The notes below the pieces were generated by a model. The model saw only the letters and a program-made list of their open reading frames with translations, made no database searches and was not told the DNA's origin. From Castanea sativa (lineage: Eukaryota > Streptophyta > Magnoliopsida > Fagales > Fagaceae): a stretch of 64,000 nucleotides of DNA. The stretch spans positions 26,917,503 to 26,981,502 of the forward strand of contig NC_134016.1 in NCBI RefSeq assembly GCF_040712315.1, in the 5' to 3' direction. Shown here one piece after another: positions 12,651 to 24,171 of the stretch. Position 1 is the first letter of the stretch, and each line of letters begins with the position of its first letter. The position numbers and the translations under genes are program-made.

Positions 12651-13090
12651 ACGAGCAACCCTGAAATTAGTCTACTATTCGTTTACATCTTACCCGAAGC
12701 AAAGGCAGAGCTTAGTACCTTGAGTTTTAATTCTACAAATTTTTAATTTTGTTTCTTAATAGTGACCATGGAGTCAGACTAAGACAAGAAACTCAGCTTA
12801 AAACTTACCTGAAGTAAAGACAAGGTCTAGTACCTCGGGGTTTGTTTTTGCAAAGTTTTAATTTTGTTCCTGATAAGGACCCTGGACTCAGATTAAGACA
12901 AGAAACTCAGATTAAAACTCACCCGAAGTAAAGACAGGGTCTAGTACCTCGGGGTTTATTTATGCAAAGTTTTAATTTTGATCCCTAATAGTGACCTTGG
13001 AGTCAAACTGAAGCAAGGAACTTTTTTAAAACTTACCCAAAGTAAAGACAAGTTATAGTACCTCTGGGTTTATTTCCCTTTGTCGTTTTG
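12650..13090. repeat. 114-bp tandem repeat at the pol/antisense junction of e1
   Basis: About four units. The marker TACCT of the segment AGTACCTCGGGG occurs at 12716, 12831, 12945 and 13059, giving spacings of 115, 114 and 114 bp. Each unit also has a CCCGAAGTAAAGACA-type block and a GACC..GGAGTCAGA block. The array lies between the 3' ends of two convergent genes. Repeats at this site also occur in e2 and e3, with different sequence and period. Confidence 0.9.
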
Positions 13091-13251
13091 GGCATTCCAT
13101 CTAAGCCTTCATGGAATTTTCCACTGTTTATAAAACTAAAACAAAAAAGAAGATAACCAATACATATCTTTTATATAATATAAAAGAAGATAAACAATAC
13201 ATATCTCTTATATAATATTCAAAAGTAGTACTTCTTTAAGTTAAATTCATT

Positions 13252-14440
13252 CTAGGGCCTTGCCATAGGCCTTTCATCCAGATCTTCCAACCGATACGCA
13301 CCAATTCCAGCAATAGACGTTACCCTGTACGGTCCTTCCCAGGTCAGGCCAAGCTTTCCCATAGCAGGATCTCAGGTATTCCCCACAACTTTTCTCAACA
13401 CTAAGTCCCCCATAATAAACTCTCTGCTTTTGACACCCTTATTATATCCTCGGCTAATTTTCTGCTGATAGTTTGCTAATTGTACTGAAGTATTATCACG
13501 ATTTTCTTCTATCAAGTCCAGATATTTGCAAAGCAGCTGGTTATTCTTTTCAACCTAAAACACCTCGATCTGTGAGGTCGGCAACCCTATCTCCATGGGT
13601 ATCACAGCTTCTGAACCATATGTCATTAAGAAAGGTGTTTCTCCAGTTGAACGTTGTGGAGTAGTTCAGTTTGCCTACAACATGATCGGGAGCTCCTCCA
13701 TCCATCATCCCATTTAATCGTCAAGTCTCATTTTCAAGCTATTCAAGATAGACTTATTTGTTGCTTTAGCGTAACCATTGCCTTGGGGGTAAGATGGAGT
13801 TGAATACCTATTAGTAATCCCTAACTCCGACCAGTACCTCTGAAACACCTTGATATCAAATTGCAAACCATTATCTGATATGAGAACTTTCGGCACACCA
13901 AACCGTGTCACAATTTTCTTCTATACAAAATTTTTAACATCCGTATCTCGAATGTTTGCAAGGGGCTTTGCTTCTACCCATTTAATGAAATAGTCTGTTC
14001 CCATCAAGAGCCATTTCCTATTACCCGTGACCCTAGGAAAAGGTTCCACTATATCTAGCCCCCATTGTGCAAAAGGCCATAGGCTAGATATGGGATTGAG
14101 AATTCCCCCGGGCTGATAGATGTTAGGAGCAAATCTTTGACATTGATCACACTTTTTAGAAAATTTCAGCGCTTGCTTCAGTATGCTTGGGTACCAATAT
14201 CCTTGGGAAAGGGCTCGGTGTGCTAATGACCGGCCTCTCGTGTGACTTCCACATATTCCTTCATGTAACTCTTCCAAAAGTACTTCAACTGCCTTGGGGT
14301 GTACACACAGCAGATAAGGTCCTGAATATGACCTCTTATATAACTTCCCATCTTCGGAGACCCAATATCTCGGAGACCTGCACTTGATTTGGTCAAATTC
14401 TTTCTTATCCTCGATGAAGTTGCCATCCTAGAGATAGGCC
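13252..14440 (-). pseudogene. e1 integrase
   Basis: C-terminal part of pol; integrates the cDNA into host DNA. Seen in order: an HHCC zinc region (HEGICGSHT ... CDQCQRFAP), then the catalytic core with GTDYF and ISDNGLQFD. The expected Glu reads Lys (NGYAKATN, against QAEAVN in e3), a change that fits G-to-A and would abolish catalysis. The tail has the GDLVLRKVVG and WEGPYR blocks and closes at 13252 after GAYRLEDLDE. In-frame stops occur near 13920 and elsewhere. Confidence 0.85.
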
Positions 14441-14559
14441 ACTATAGGATCCATCCAGCTGATAGACGGATATATGCATAAGACTACGACATTGCTAGGA
14501 GGAGTGAGACTAGAAAAAGGTAATAGTTCAATAGACACAATCCTTGGAAGCTAATCAAC

Positions 14560-14960
14560 CACTAAAAAAGCTAGAGTAGCCAAAGAATTAGCATGACTAT
14601 TGCCTCCACAAGAGATATGTGATATCTCCAATTGCTTGAACTAACACTTCATTACTCTGACCTTCTTTAGGTAGCTTATCATTCTCTGGTCTGTAGCCTT
14701 AAATTCTCCCGTGACTTGGCTAACCACCAATCACGAATCACAATATAATTGTACCCTATCTGCCCCAATTTTTTTCAACATTTTGAGCCCCGCAAGGAGA
14801 GCTTCATACTCAGCCTCATTGTTGGATGCAAGGAAATCAGGCCGGAATGACTTCTTAACTTTAATTCCTTTTAGAGAAATAAGTATGATCCCAACCCCTG
14901 CTTCTCAGCAATTCGATGCTTCTTCAACATACACTTGCCATACCTTTTTCTCGAGGTTCC
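14560..14960 (-). pseudogene. e1 second (archaeal-type) RNase H
   Basis: A second RNase H follows the ordinary one, which marks the Tat lineage. Motifs on the minus strand: VYVEEASN (the usual YVDGASN, first Asp site changed), NNEAEYEALLAG (catalytic Glu kept), LYCDSWLVV (Asp kept) and SHANSLATLA (last Asp replaced by Asn). At least one stop interrupts it. The domain would degrade RNA in RNA-DNA hybrids. Limits are approximate. Confidence 0.78.
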
Positions 14961-14989
14961 ATTGTCTTGCCCTCACCTATCTTTAAGAC

Positions 14990-16500
14990 TTCGGGTTGTT
15001 TGGGTGTGAATTTTGCATCGAAATTTGACAAGACTTGCCCCTTAATAGCGGTTCGGGGTTTATATTGTATATCAAAGGCTCTTAAAGAAGCCCCCCACTT
15101 GGCTATCCTCCCCGTAAAATCTGACCTTCTAAGTAATGCTTGCAAAGGGTGCTCGATTAGTACAATTACAGTATGGGCTTGAAATTATGGGGTAATCTCT
15201 GCACAACATGAATTACTGCCAACATAGCTTTTTCTAAGGGGAGATACCATGTCTCTGCCTCCACAAGAGTCTTACTAACATAAAAGATTGGTTTTTGAAT
15301 TCCTTGATCCACCCTTAGTAGAACAATACTTACCACGTGATCAGTCATAGCTAGGTACATATACAGTGTTTCTCCGGGAACTAGCCTTGATAGAATGAGA
15401 GCTCGTGACAGGTACAGTTCCATCTCCTCAAACGCTTGCTGACATTCATTTGTCCACTGAAAGCCTTTCCACTTCTTCAATAATTGGAAAAAGGGACGAT
15501 ACCTATCCGTAGACCTAGAGATGAACCGGTTAAGGGCTGCGGTCATCCCTGTAAGTCGTTGGACCTCCTTAGGACTCTGAGCTGATCTTAAATTCCGCAG
15601 AGCTACAATCTAATCCGAATTGACTGCTATACCTTGATGCGTCACCAAGTAGCCCAAAAACTTTCCCGAGCTAACCCCAAACGCACATTTGGAGGCATTT
15701 AACTTTAAATGGCGCTTCCGTAATGTCTGAAATGTTTCTATGAAATCTGTGAGGTGATCTTCAGTAGCCTTACTCTTTACTACCATATCATCGATGTATG
15801 CTTCCATATTTCTCCCTAATTGCTCCTTGAACATCTTGGTCACCATTCTCTGATAGGTAGACCCCACATTCTTCAACCTAAATGGCATGACCTTATAGTG
15901 AAAATTATCAGTTGGGGTGATAAAAGAAGTATTCTCTTGATCCTCGGGGGCCAGCGCTATTTGATGATACCCTTGGAAAGTATCAAGAAAACTCATCACG
16001 GGATGCCCAAAGGTTGCATTGACAAGCTGGTCTATCTTTAACACTAGAAAAGGATCTTTAGGACATGCCTTATTTAGGTTCGTAAAGTCAACACACACTC
16101 TCCACTTCCCATTCTTTTTTTTACCACCACCATGTTGGCTAACCATTCAGGATAGTAAACCTCTTTAACTGCCCTCGCTTCTTTAAGTTTATCCACCTCT
16201 TCTCTTATTGCCTTAACATGTATATCCGAGAATCTACGTGGCCTTTGTTTCTTTGGTGTACAACGAGGATCAGCATTAAGTCAGTGGCAAATAAAATCTA
16301 GATCTACCCCGGGTGCTTCATATGGATTCCATGCAAATACATTTATATTGTTTATTAAAAATAAAATTAACTCTACTTTTTTCCACATAAGGAGTTTAGC
16401 TCCTACTTGGAAATATTTATCCTCGAGGTCAATATGTATTTTCTCCATCTGCTCATAAGTATCCTTGGGTAGTGACTGTAACTGCTACAAGGGATTTACG
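14990..16500 (-). pseudogene. e1 reverse transcriptase and RNase H
   Basis: The RT converts element RNA to DNA. The core at 15610-16146 includes KWRVCVDFTNLNKACPKD, SFLDTFQGYHQIAL, YKVMPFRLKNVGSTYQRM and the intact catalytic YIDDMVVKSK, followed by LNASKCAFG and FLGYLVTHQGI. The RNase H begins with MTAALNRFISRS and continues through FYVSKTLVEAE to WGASLRAFDIQY. Frame breaks or stops lie near 15608, 15546 and 15165. The segment upstream of 16146 is readable only in pieces. Confidence 0.88.
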
Positions 16501-16679
16501 GACCCAGACTTGGCCTCCTGCTTATGCCCCATCGCGACTATCTAACATTTCCTAGTCACAGATTGATCTCCACATACTTCTACAATGTCGTGCTCTGTCG
16601 GAAACTTCACCTTTTGGTGCAAGAAGGAGGGTATCGCACCCATAGAGTGGATCCAGGGGCGTCCAAGAATGGTTGTATA

Positions 16680-16940
16680 TGGAGAGTATTAGTGTACTAC
16701 TATAAAGTGAACCATTACTTTCCTTCCTCCCACTTCCACAAGTAAGGTCACCTGCCTAGCTGGCATAACAATGCTTCCATCAGAGGCCACTAGAGGACTA
16801 TCATACTTTGTTAAATCTTCAAGAGTAAGCCCCAATCCTTCATACAAATCTGGGTACATTATTTCTGCCTGGCTCCCTTGATCTATCTTGACTCTTTTAA
16901 CATCAAGACCCCCAATCCGCAATGTCACTACCAAGGCATC
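16680..16940 (-). pseudogene. e1 aspartic protease
   Basis: Retropepsin-like segment that would cleave the Gag-Pol polyprotein. It reads MVVTLRIGGLDVKRV followed by the active-site block IDQGSQAEIMYPDLYEGL, where D-x-G-S is the catalytic triad form seen in Tat elements. It aligns closely with e2 (VDQGSGADIMY). It ends at a stop near 16689, before the expected ARPWLH block. Confidence 0.82.
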
Positions 16941-17000
16941 CTCATGAGACTGTACGATACCTTTCAGGTCTTCTCTTGTAAAGTTAATGCACTTAGCCTC

Positions 17001-18602
17001 TTAGCGCCTCCTCTTAGGTACGGGTTCCCCCACTTCTGAGTTAGAGGCTGAACTTACAGTCAACACCCTAGATATTGCCTTAACAATATCTACCTGCTTC
17101 CTAGCTGCATGTATGACCCTTATAAGTCCTCGAGCTGGTGTTGATGCCCCCGAGGTGGACCCACCTTTGTGGTCTTGTGGACGTGAATCATCTCGTAACA
17201 AGAATTCTCCCAGGTATTCAGCCTTCTCAAGTTGGCATAAATGTTCCTTCAGGGTTCGACATTCTTCAGTTGGATGTCTACGGTCTCTATGATATGAACA
17301 ATAAAGGCTCTGATTCTGTCTGGTTATGTCCCCACTCATCTTGTTCGGCCAACAAAAATATAACTCATTCTTTATCGTTTCCACAATTTGGTAAATAGGC
17401 TCTTTATACAATGAACTAACCATTTCTGTCCTTTGTTTCTGGACTTCAGGGAAAAGTCCCTCCGAGGTCAAGGACCTAGATCCATCTTAACTTCCTTCTT
17501 CTCTGCCATGGGTAACTTGGCCTTAGCTTTATCTTGCAACTGGTCATCCTCCAATCTTTTATATTCTTCCACCCGCTCCATTAGCTTGTTCATATTTGTA
17601 ACCAGTTTTAAGACCAATGAAGCCCTTAAATCAAAATTTAATGGGCAGGCCCACCTTAAAGGTACTTGTCACAATTCCCCCATTATCTTCCTTGACCTCA
17701 TTATACAGTTCCCAATACCGATCCGAATAAGCCCTCTGAGTTTCTCCCTCCTTCATTGCTAACGAAAGGATTAAGACAAATGGCTTCGGGGTCTGACTAC
17801 ATGTGACAAACCTAGCCCTGAATGCTTTGATAAGCTCATCATAACCCCTGATAGCCCCATTCTCTAGCCCATCAAACCATCTCATAGCTATCAGACCTAA
17901 ATTAGAAGGGAAAATTTTACACATCAGTGCCTCATTCTTAGAGTATACGGCCATGCTTTGATTGTAATGACTAATATGCTCCACGAGGTCTATTTTACCA
18001 TCATAAATTGTGAAAGTTGGCTTGATAAATCTCTTCGGTAAGTCTGTTTTCTCTATTTATTCTGAGAATGGAGACTGAGATATTTGGCGCAGAGCCTTAG
18101 TCATGACATCTTCACTAGAAACATCCATAAGTGAAAGGACTTGTGAATGAGGAACTGGGTCTTTCAATTTCCTCCCATCATGCTCATCCCTTCTAGTCTT
18201 ATGAGGAGGTGGAGATGTTGTTCTATCTCTGGGAGGAGTCTTCTCTTGTTTCTTATGAAAATGGGGTGATCTCCTGTCCCTCTTTCTATTCCCCTCACCC
18301 CTTCGACGCTCACCTCCTCGGGAGCAACTAGGTGCAAGACTTGGCCCCCTTTGATGATGCAACTCCTCATCTTTGGGGCAAAGCAACTCTTTATCCTTCT
18401 TCGCATTCCTTTGCAATAAAGCTACGTGTTGCCTCAATATCTCGAACTCCACATCCCTATTAGCATAGGACAGTCCTTCCATATTGGTAGTTGATCCCTC
18501 ATGTTGTGGAGGTGGGCTAGGTGGTCGATGGATCCCCCTATGAACTTCGAACCTCATTCGTTTGTCCATATGGACAGATTCTTCTGAAATACTAGGCTGC
18601 AC
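17001..18602 (-). pseudogene. e1 gag
   Basis: Capsid and nucleocapsid precursor. The N-terminal part (18057-18602) is charged and RS/Pro-rich, ending in SQSPFSE with a stop where related copies read on. The capsid core (17631-17984) has HISHYNQSMAVYS, KIFPSNLG, AMRWFDGL and EGETQRAYSDRYWELYNE. A frame break at about 17630 precedes a final part (17001-17471) with a CCHC-like knuckle, CSYHRDRRHPTEEC, whose usual Gly is Arg. Confidence 0.85.
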
Positions 18603-18686
18603 CAGATGGGTAGGACCACTTCATGATTAGTGAGCCATGGTCTCAAACAACCCCACCCTTGAGTCTTCTGCTTGGTAGACTTTTTC

Positions 18687-18702
18687 TCATAGACAGCGCC
18701 AA
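18687..18702 (-). other. e1 primer-binding site
   Basis: Just inside the 5' LTR, the minus strand reads TTGGCGCTGTCTATGAG, the TGGCRCCG-type site where a tRNA 3' end primes minus-strand synthesis. Element e2 has TTGGCACCGTTTGTGGG at the same place. The tRNA identity was not resolved. Confidence 0.7.
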
Positions 18703-18703
18703 T

Positions 18704-19480
18704 TGTAGGGATACTGAAAATAATCTCAGAGGAACACACCTTAGAAATATTTTACAATCACCCACTTAATGAAAATACAGGAAAATAGTGGGAAAATGCA
18801 CTCGACAATGGGAAACTCAAACAATGGATTTCTTTGACCATTATAATACTACCAATACTATCACAATCTAAGTTTTACTAACTGCGGGAAGTTTTAACTT
18901 ATATTCCCATGGTGTTGCACATATTGTGTCTCTTTCTCTCTTTCTAAGATAGGGTTTTTCCTCCTTTCTTCTCAATCCTCCGTCTTTTGGCCTCCTTCCC
19001 CCTTTTATAGCTTCAACCCTCCTTCTTACCCTTATAGCCGTTCCGCTTCTACCCAAAGTAGCAGGGATATTTTTCTCTTACTTTATCAGTGTCCTCACCT
19101 TCTTATCTTGTAACTTTGACAGCCTGGGGGTTATGTGTACTGTTCAGGGTATCTTATGCACCATTAATGTGGCAGAAGTTAGGTAAGAACCCCCTCATTA
19201 ATGCGGAGGCAAAGATCTTCCTCCTTCTTGCATCTTCTAGGAGTTTCCCATGGTTACTAGTATTTTCCAGAGGTCACACATTGATCATCTGTGCTCCAAG
19301 ACTCAAATATGCTAATAATTTCCTTTTCCCGTGGGAATGGACTGCCCATGGTACTTAACCTTCTCCTTTGTGCCTAGGACGAACCAACTTTAAGCCCATT
19401 GCACAAAGGCCAAGCCCAATTACTTTGCCGTGGTCCAACAACTTCTTGAGCTCTAGGTCCGTGTGGGGACTATTCCTCTT

Positions 19481-19486
<6 letters not shown>
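18704..19486 (-). repeat. e1 5' LTR, complete
   Basis: About 783 bp, starting TGTAGGGA and ending TTCCCACA on the plus strand, so TG...CA on both. Its first ~255 bp match the truncated copy at 9524-9778. The outer end runs straight into a (CA)n tract, so the last base is uncertain by a few positions. Confidence 0.8.
19001..19010 (-). promoter_or_regulatory. TATA box in the e1 5' LTR
   Basis: The minus strand reads CTATAAAAGG, well placed in the LTR to start gag-pol transcription. Confidence 0.55.

Positions 19487-19512
<26 letters not shown>
19483..19512. repeat. (CA)n microsatellite at the e1 border
   Basis: About 15 CA dinucleotides directly at the outer edge of the e1 5' LTR. An alternating AT/AC tract also precedes the other e1 border (about 9507-9523), so the element probably landed in a dinucleotide repeat. 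Confidence 0.9.
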
Positions 19513-19519
<7 letters not shown>

Positions 19520-19562
19520 ATAAGCTTAACAAAAATGTAATTTTTTTTCTTTTATATTGTAG

Positions 19563-20376
19563 GAAATTGTAAATATTGAAACAAACTTTGGATGGTACTA
19601 TATCGGATGTGCAAAGAGGAAAAAAAAAACAGCTAAATCTAAAAATGATTTTTGGTGCAACCATTGCAAAAGTAACTTTGATTTTCAAATTCCAAGGTAA
19701 AATATAAATTATCAATTTTAGAACCGTACAATATATGCAAACATAAAAGGAAGTTAAAAAAAAAAGAAACAAATTAGATATTTATACATGCAAGTATAGA
19801 ATTCAACTTAACGTTGATGATGGAACAGTCTGTGCTGTATTTATTTATTTTTTATAAGGAAGTTGAAAAATTACTTCCCACAATAGTAGGAGAATTATTA
19901 AAAAAAAGTGCAATTTTAAGACCATACAATTAGCATATATAATCTTTCATTTATTTTGACAAGAATATACTAAGTTATATTCAATATTTTATTAGATGAA
20001 TACAAATTTCACCCTATCAAATGAAATATAAAAGCTCATTGAAAAAACATTTGTGTTTCAACTAAAACTTAATGACTATAATTGAAACTTCATCATATCA
20101 CAATAGTAAGTCGTTAACTGTTACAAACTTACCATTATTTGCAAATTCAAATATTGTGTTGTAATCCATATACTGTGTTTTAGGAACCACTACAAAAGGA
20201 TAAAATTAAGGAAAGTCCAGATCAAACTTCTAACAAAAACACATTTGAACTTTTGGATACAAAACCATCCACAAGCACGAATAATGATGCAAGTGACCCA
20301 CAAAAAAAAAAAAAAAAAATTGGTGATATCACAACAATAAGCTCTCTACTTCTACAATAATTTGCAAATTCATACC

Positions 20377-20407
<31 letters not shown>

Positions 20408-20724
20408 CTACAATGTAGTGTAATAAACATACTTTGGTGTAGGAAGCATTGGAGAATTATGAAATCAAGAAAAATGCAGGTCAAACTTTTGACAAAAACA
20501 CATTTGAAGTTTTGGATACAAAACCATTAACAAATGCAAATAATGATGCAAGTGGATCAAAACAAGAAGGCAATAATGGAGCCATCCCGTCAATGAATTC
20601 TGCCTCTAATGTTGAAGATGCAGAATCAAATGATGATAACATGTTCCTACAAGATCTAATCAATTGTCGAAAAGCTACAAAACACAAGTCATCAAAGAAG
20701 AAGAAGCTTCAAAGACACAAATGA
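19563..20724 (+). pseudogene. RPA70-like gene, right half (C-terminal DNA-binding domain)
   Basis: Exon 19563-19696 (AG acceptor, GT donor) encodes EIVNIETNFGWYYIGC and then FWCNHCKSNFDFQIP, the zinc-ribbon part of the third RPA70 DNA-binding domain. The first Cys pair is damaged (CAKR), the second is intact (CNHC). A further segment near 19791-19910 reads KYRIQLNVDDGTVCAVFI. Two related tail exons start at 20184 and 20443, each after an AG acceptor, 259 bp apart. The second is open to a TGA at 20722-20724, with a basic end (KHKSSKKKK). Together with the left half this rebuilds the RPA domain order on either side of e1. The tail may derive from Helitron cargo. Confidence 0.65.
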
Positions 20725-21015
20725 TATTGGAATTTTATATTTTCTTTCCTTTATGAACTTATTTCATAAAATTAGCTCCATGACCAAAAGCTCCAATCAC
20801 CATGAATCCTTCAATATATTGGTCATATATATAAAATGTAGCTTGAGTTGTAATATTAGGAAAAATATTAATAATAATAAGACTATTCTAAAAAAAATTA
20901 TCATGTGCAACGCGTGGGACCTCGACTTGTTAATGTAATGTGTGGTAAAATTTTGATACAAATTCATCTCTAACCAAATTTATGCCAATCCTCTTGTTAT
21001 GTGATTGGAGGCATG

Positions 21016-21019
<4 letters not shown>

Positions 21020-21087
<68 letters not shown>
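21020..21087. repeat. (GA)n microsatellite
   Basis: About 34 uninterrupted GA dinucleotides. Confidence 0.95.
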
Positions 21088-21090
<3 letters not shown>

Positions 21091-21259
21091 TCCTTAGTAA
21101 GAAAAAAAATTAGTGTCTTAAAAACATAAAGTCACGTGGGATGCCAATTAAAATAGGGGATAAAAACCCGTGATACACGTCTTAAACCATAATTCACACA
21201 TTATATTAAAAGAATTTAACTCAATTTTAGGAAAGAAAAATCCATAATAAGAGATTTAT

Positions 21260-21460
21260 GGTCCATTTGGGAACAACTTATTTAGCAAAAACTAAAAAAA
21301 GTTTTGCTAAAAGTATAGAAAAAAAGTTAAAAACTAGCTGAATAGTACAATGAAATCCATGAATAGTACCAAAAAATGCAATGAAACCCATGAATAGTAC
21401 CAAAAAGGAGCTAAAGACTTCAAATAAGCTAAAATTTTCATCACATCCCAAACAAACTCA
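21260..21460. mobile_element. MITE-like sequence
   Basis: About 200 bp, starting GGTCCATTTGGGA and ending TCCCAAACAAACTCA, with partial inverted similarity of the ends (TTTGGGA / TCCCAAA). Inside lies a direct repeat of a CATGAATAGTACCAAAAA-type unit. The ends match poorly and no TSD is clear. Confidence 0.4.
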
Positions 21461-21609
21461 AGTTTTGTAACTCAACTGGCTGGTCTTAATTTTATGATGT
21501 TTTCAATGGAGTTATCAATGGTTCAAATGAATCAAATCCCCCTTCCCCTACTATCAAAATTTAAAAAGAAGAAGTAAGAATACTGCTTTAGAGGAGGAAA
21601 TGTGACATA

Positions 21610-21849
21610 GGGTCTGTTTGGATAGAACTTATTGCTGAAAACTAAAAACTGAAAACTGAAAATACTGTAGCAAAATAATTTTTAAATGTGTGAATAGTAC
21701 TGCAGGACTTATTTTTAATAAAAAATTGTTGAAAAAGTGCGTGAACAGTGCGCGCACAGTTCGCGCACGGTGCGTTTTGTCCTCCATAGCAGAAATGAAA
21801 AAAAAAGAGGAAAAAACGCAAACGCAATAATCCGGATCCAAACGGACAA
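21610..21849. mobile_element. Tourist-like MITE
   Basis: About 240 bp with inverted ends GTCTGTTTGGAT (21612-21623) and ATCCAAACGGAC (21836-21847), one mismatch in 12. The TGTTTGG core is typical of PIF/Harbinger-derived Tourist MITEs. The interior has CGCGCAC-rich palindromic words. The TSD is unclear. Confidence 0.65.
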
Positions 21850-22714
21850 ATAATGCTATAAACTACGTCACATTTGTCCTTTTACGGTTTTGTTTTTCTT
21901 TCATTTAAGTAATGAGTATTGGATTTCTTTGAATGTTATTACAAAAAGAGGATATGTTATTTAAAAAAAAATATTTGCATGTTTATCATGATAGCGTGTT
22001 AAACCTAACACCAAAAAGTTTAGAGATTTGTTTATTGATTTTGGAGTCTCACATCGATTAAAAAAGACATAATTCTTATTGAGAATATTAGTCTCACATT
22101 AATAAGAAAATAAGTAAGGATGCGTGATAGTTCATATATAGGATTTTGGTGTAGCTTTTTATTGGCTATGTGAGATGGAAGACAAAGTTTTGTATAATGG
22201 GTTAATGTGACAGAACCTTTTTGTATATTGGGGTTTGTGTTCATTTATGTTGTGAGCTTTATGAACACTTGTGACAATGATTACAGCCATATAAATATTT
22301 TTTTTAATGATAAACGCCAGAGATTGCAGTCCATATAGGAGTAATTTTTTTTAGGATAAACGGCAGAAGCAGTCCATATAGTTGATAGTGCATTTTTTTG
22401 CTAGTAATGTACTTGCAGGTGGATGAATTGGAATTTCAACTTAAGGGGGGCCATAGCATGAATCAAAAAATTATCATGAAAATCCAAAATAGCATAAAAT
22501 GGTTGTTTCTAATTTTTCTCTTGCATTTTATTTTTCATAAGATTAAATATTGTAGTTTACTTTTCCATAATTTACAAAGAAAATAAAATTTATATTGATT
22601 ATATGTCCAATATTCTTCAAGTTAAAAAATAATTAATGTTGCCAAATGAAAATATAAATAAATAAAATCTAAAGAAATTGCTTAGGTTCAGCTAGTTAAC
22701 ATCACTATTGCTTT

Positions 22715-22860
22715 ACCGTTGCGCACTTTTGACGCGATGAGTACTTCATAAGTATAAGTACTTGCGGAGTGTAGGGGAAAAGATCTGAGGTTCAAATCTC
22801 TAAGAGAGAGTTTCATAGATATATACACTTAAATAAGACTATAATAGAATTTATATATAT
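22715..22860 (+). mobile_element. SINE-like tRNA-derived fragment
   Basis: A Pol III B-box-like GTTCAAATC lies at 22790-22798 in a stretch resembling plant SINEs, beginning near GACGCGATGAGTAC and trailing into ATATA-rich sequence. A convincing A box and a 3' tail were not found. Confidence 0.4.
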
Positions 22861-24171
22861 AAAATCATCACGATTGCTTTTAATTGCCAATCCCAAACTT
22901 TTAACTTTGGATTCCAAACAAAAAGTAATCAAAACTAAATAACTTAACAACACAGATTCATCTCATTTTAAAGAAAATCAAACAATTACAAAACATGTTT
23001 GATATTCCCAGATACATCACACACCCTATCTTGCAATGTACAATAAGAGAATTGGGCAGATGGTCGTTTCTCCAAAAAAAATTAAAAAAAATTAAGAAAA
23101 TTAGGCATATCGTCGTTTAATTTATTGGATACCTTGGGCCTTTTTGTTTGGATGGCCCAAATGGTATTTTGCTATTCCGGCCCAGTCATTGGGTGTGGGA
23201 ATAGAGATACCAAACTGCTTTCAAATTTGTGTTTTATATACTTCCCAGTTCACTGTTATATTCTTTTATTGTTTTGCACATTTTTGTGGGCTTGTTTTAA
23301 TTGACTCAATAATCAATATACGAGTGTTTTGGCTAAATGTTGCCCAAATCAGAGTTTATAGGGCTACATATCTACTGTCTACCGTTCAAAGTTTTTTGTT
23401 GCTGTTGTTGTTATTGAAAAAGGAGAGATGTGAAGTTCGGTGCTAAGGCAGCTGAATTGTTCAGAAAAGCGACACCCCCTACGCCGTTTTTGCAAGAGAG
23501 AGTGCACATTTTTGAGTTCTTAACTACACAAATATAAATGTCACTTTCTCCTTCAACTCATCGCTTCTTATTTCCCTTATTTCTTGCATAAATTGTCTTC
23601 AAGTTATAAGATCTGTTTTGGCCGCCACTTCATGCTTGCTAGCACTATGTCTTGGAGCTCGACTTTTTTCGGCCTAGATAAATATATGGGGTGTCCGCAA
23701 CCAAGATAAGTTTCTATACATCATACTCTCTTTATATATTTGTACACATCTTTACTTGGTGTTACATGATACATTTATTAGTATGACTTTAATGATATAT
23801 ACTCACTTGGGTATAGACAGGTATATTCGTTTAAAATCACCATATATGCTTGCTTGGCCTGACATATTTTTTTGACACTATTTCGAATATGTATAGCCTT
23901 ATGGTTTAAATTACCTACTCATGAGAATATTCTTTCTCACTAGTTTGCTCATTATATATTTCTATATATCTTATAAGGTTGCTTGCCGCCTCTATTGGCA
24001 CAAATTAAATGCCATGCATATTAACTTGGACATTGACAATTTATATCCATTTCAATTGATAAATATATTTGTTTAGTCTTGCTAAATATATTTTCTTATT
24101 TCAATTTCACATGCCTCGTGGCCTAATATATTTCCCCCCATTTACTTATAAACCTTAACTTAAATTATTTA

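Larger units (their letters stand above)
9524..19486 (-). mobile_element. Tat-lineage Ty3/Gypsy retrotransposon e1
   Basis: The element is about 9.96 kb and its gag-pol reads on the minus strand. Order on that strand: 5' LTR (18704-19486), primer site, gag, protease, RT, RNase H, a second RNase H, integrase, a 114-bp tandem repeat, an antisense gene on the plus strand, and a truncated 3' LTR (9524-9778). The second RNase H and the antisense gene place it in the Tat group. All ORFs are broken. The insertion lies in an intron of the RPA-like gene, at a dinucleotide microsatellite, so no TSD can be read with confidence. Confidence 0.9.
20725..24166. other. Intergenic spacer with MITEs and simple repeats
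   Basis: I see no protein gene. Apart from the listed repeats, the stretch near 22040-22110 has two 'agtctcacat' words spaced about 45 bp apart, a motif common in old plant repeats. The rest is AT-rich. Confidence 0.5.

Noticed and set aside
12650..13090. Evenly spaced repeats as a possible CRISPR-like array
   Set aside because: Units are contiguous tandem repeats of 114 bp with no unique spacers, in a plant retrotransposon.
19470..19772. 100-codon minus-strand frame ending in VCVCV
   Set aside because: Driven by the (CA)n microsatellite and antisense to a supported RPA-like exon.
22715..22860. tRNA gene
   Set aside because: Only a B-box-like word is present. No cloverleaf or A box could be drawn.
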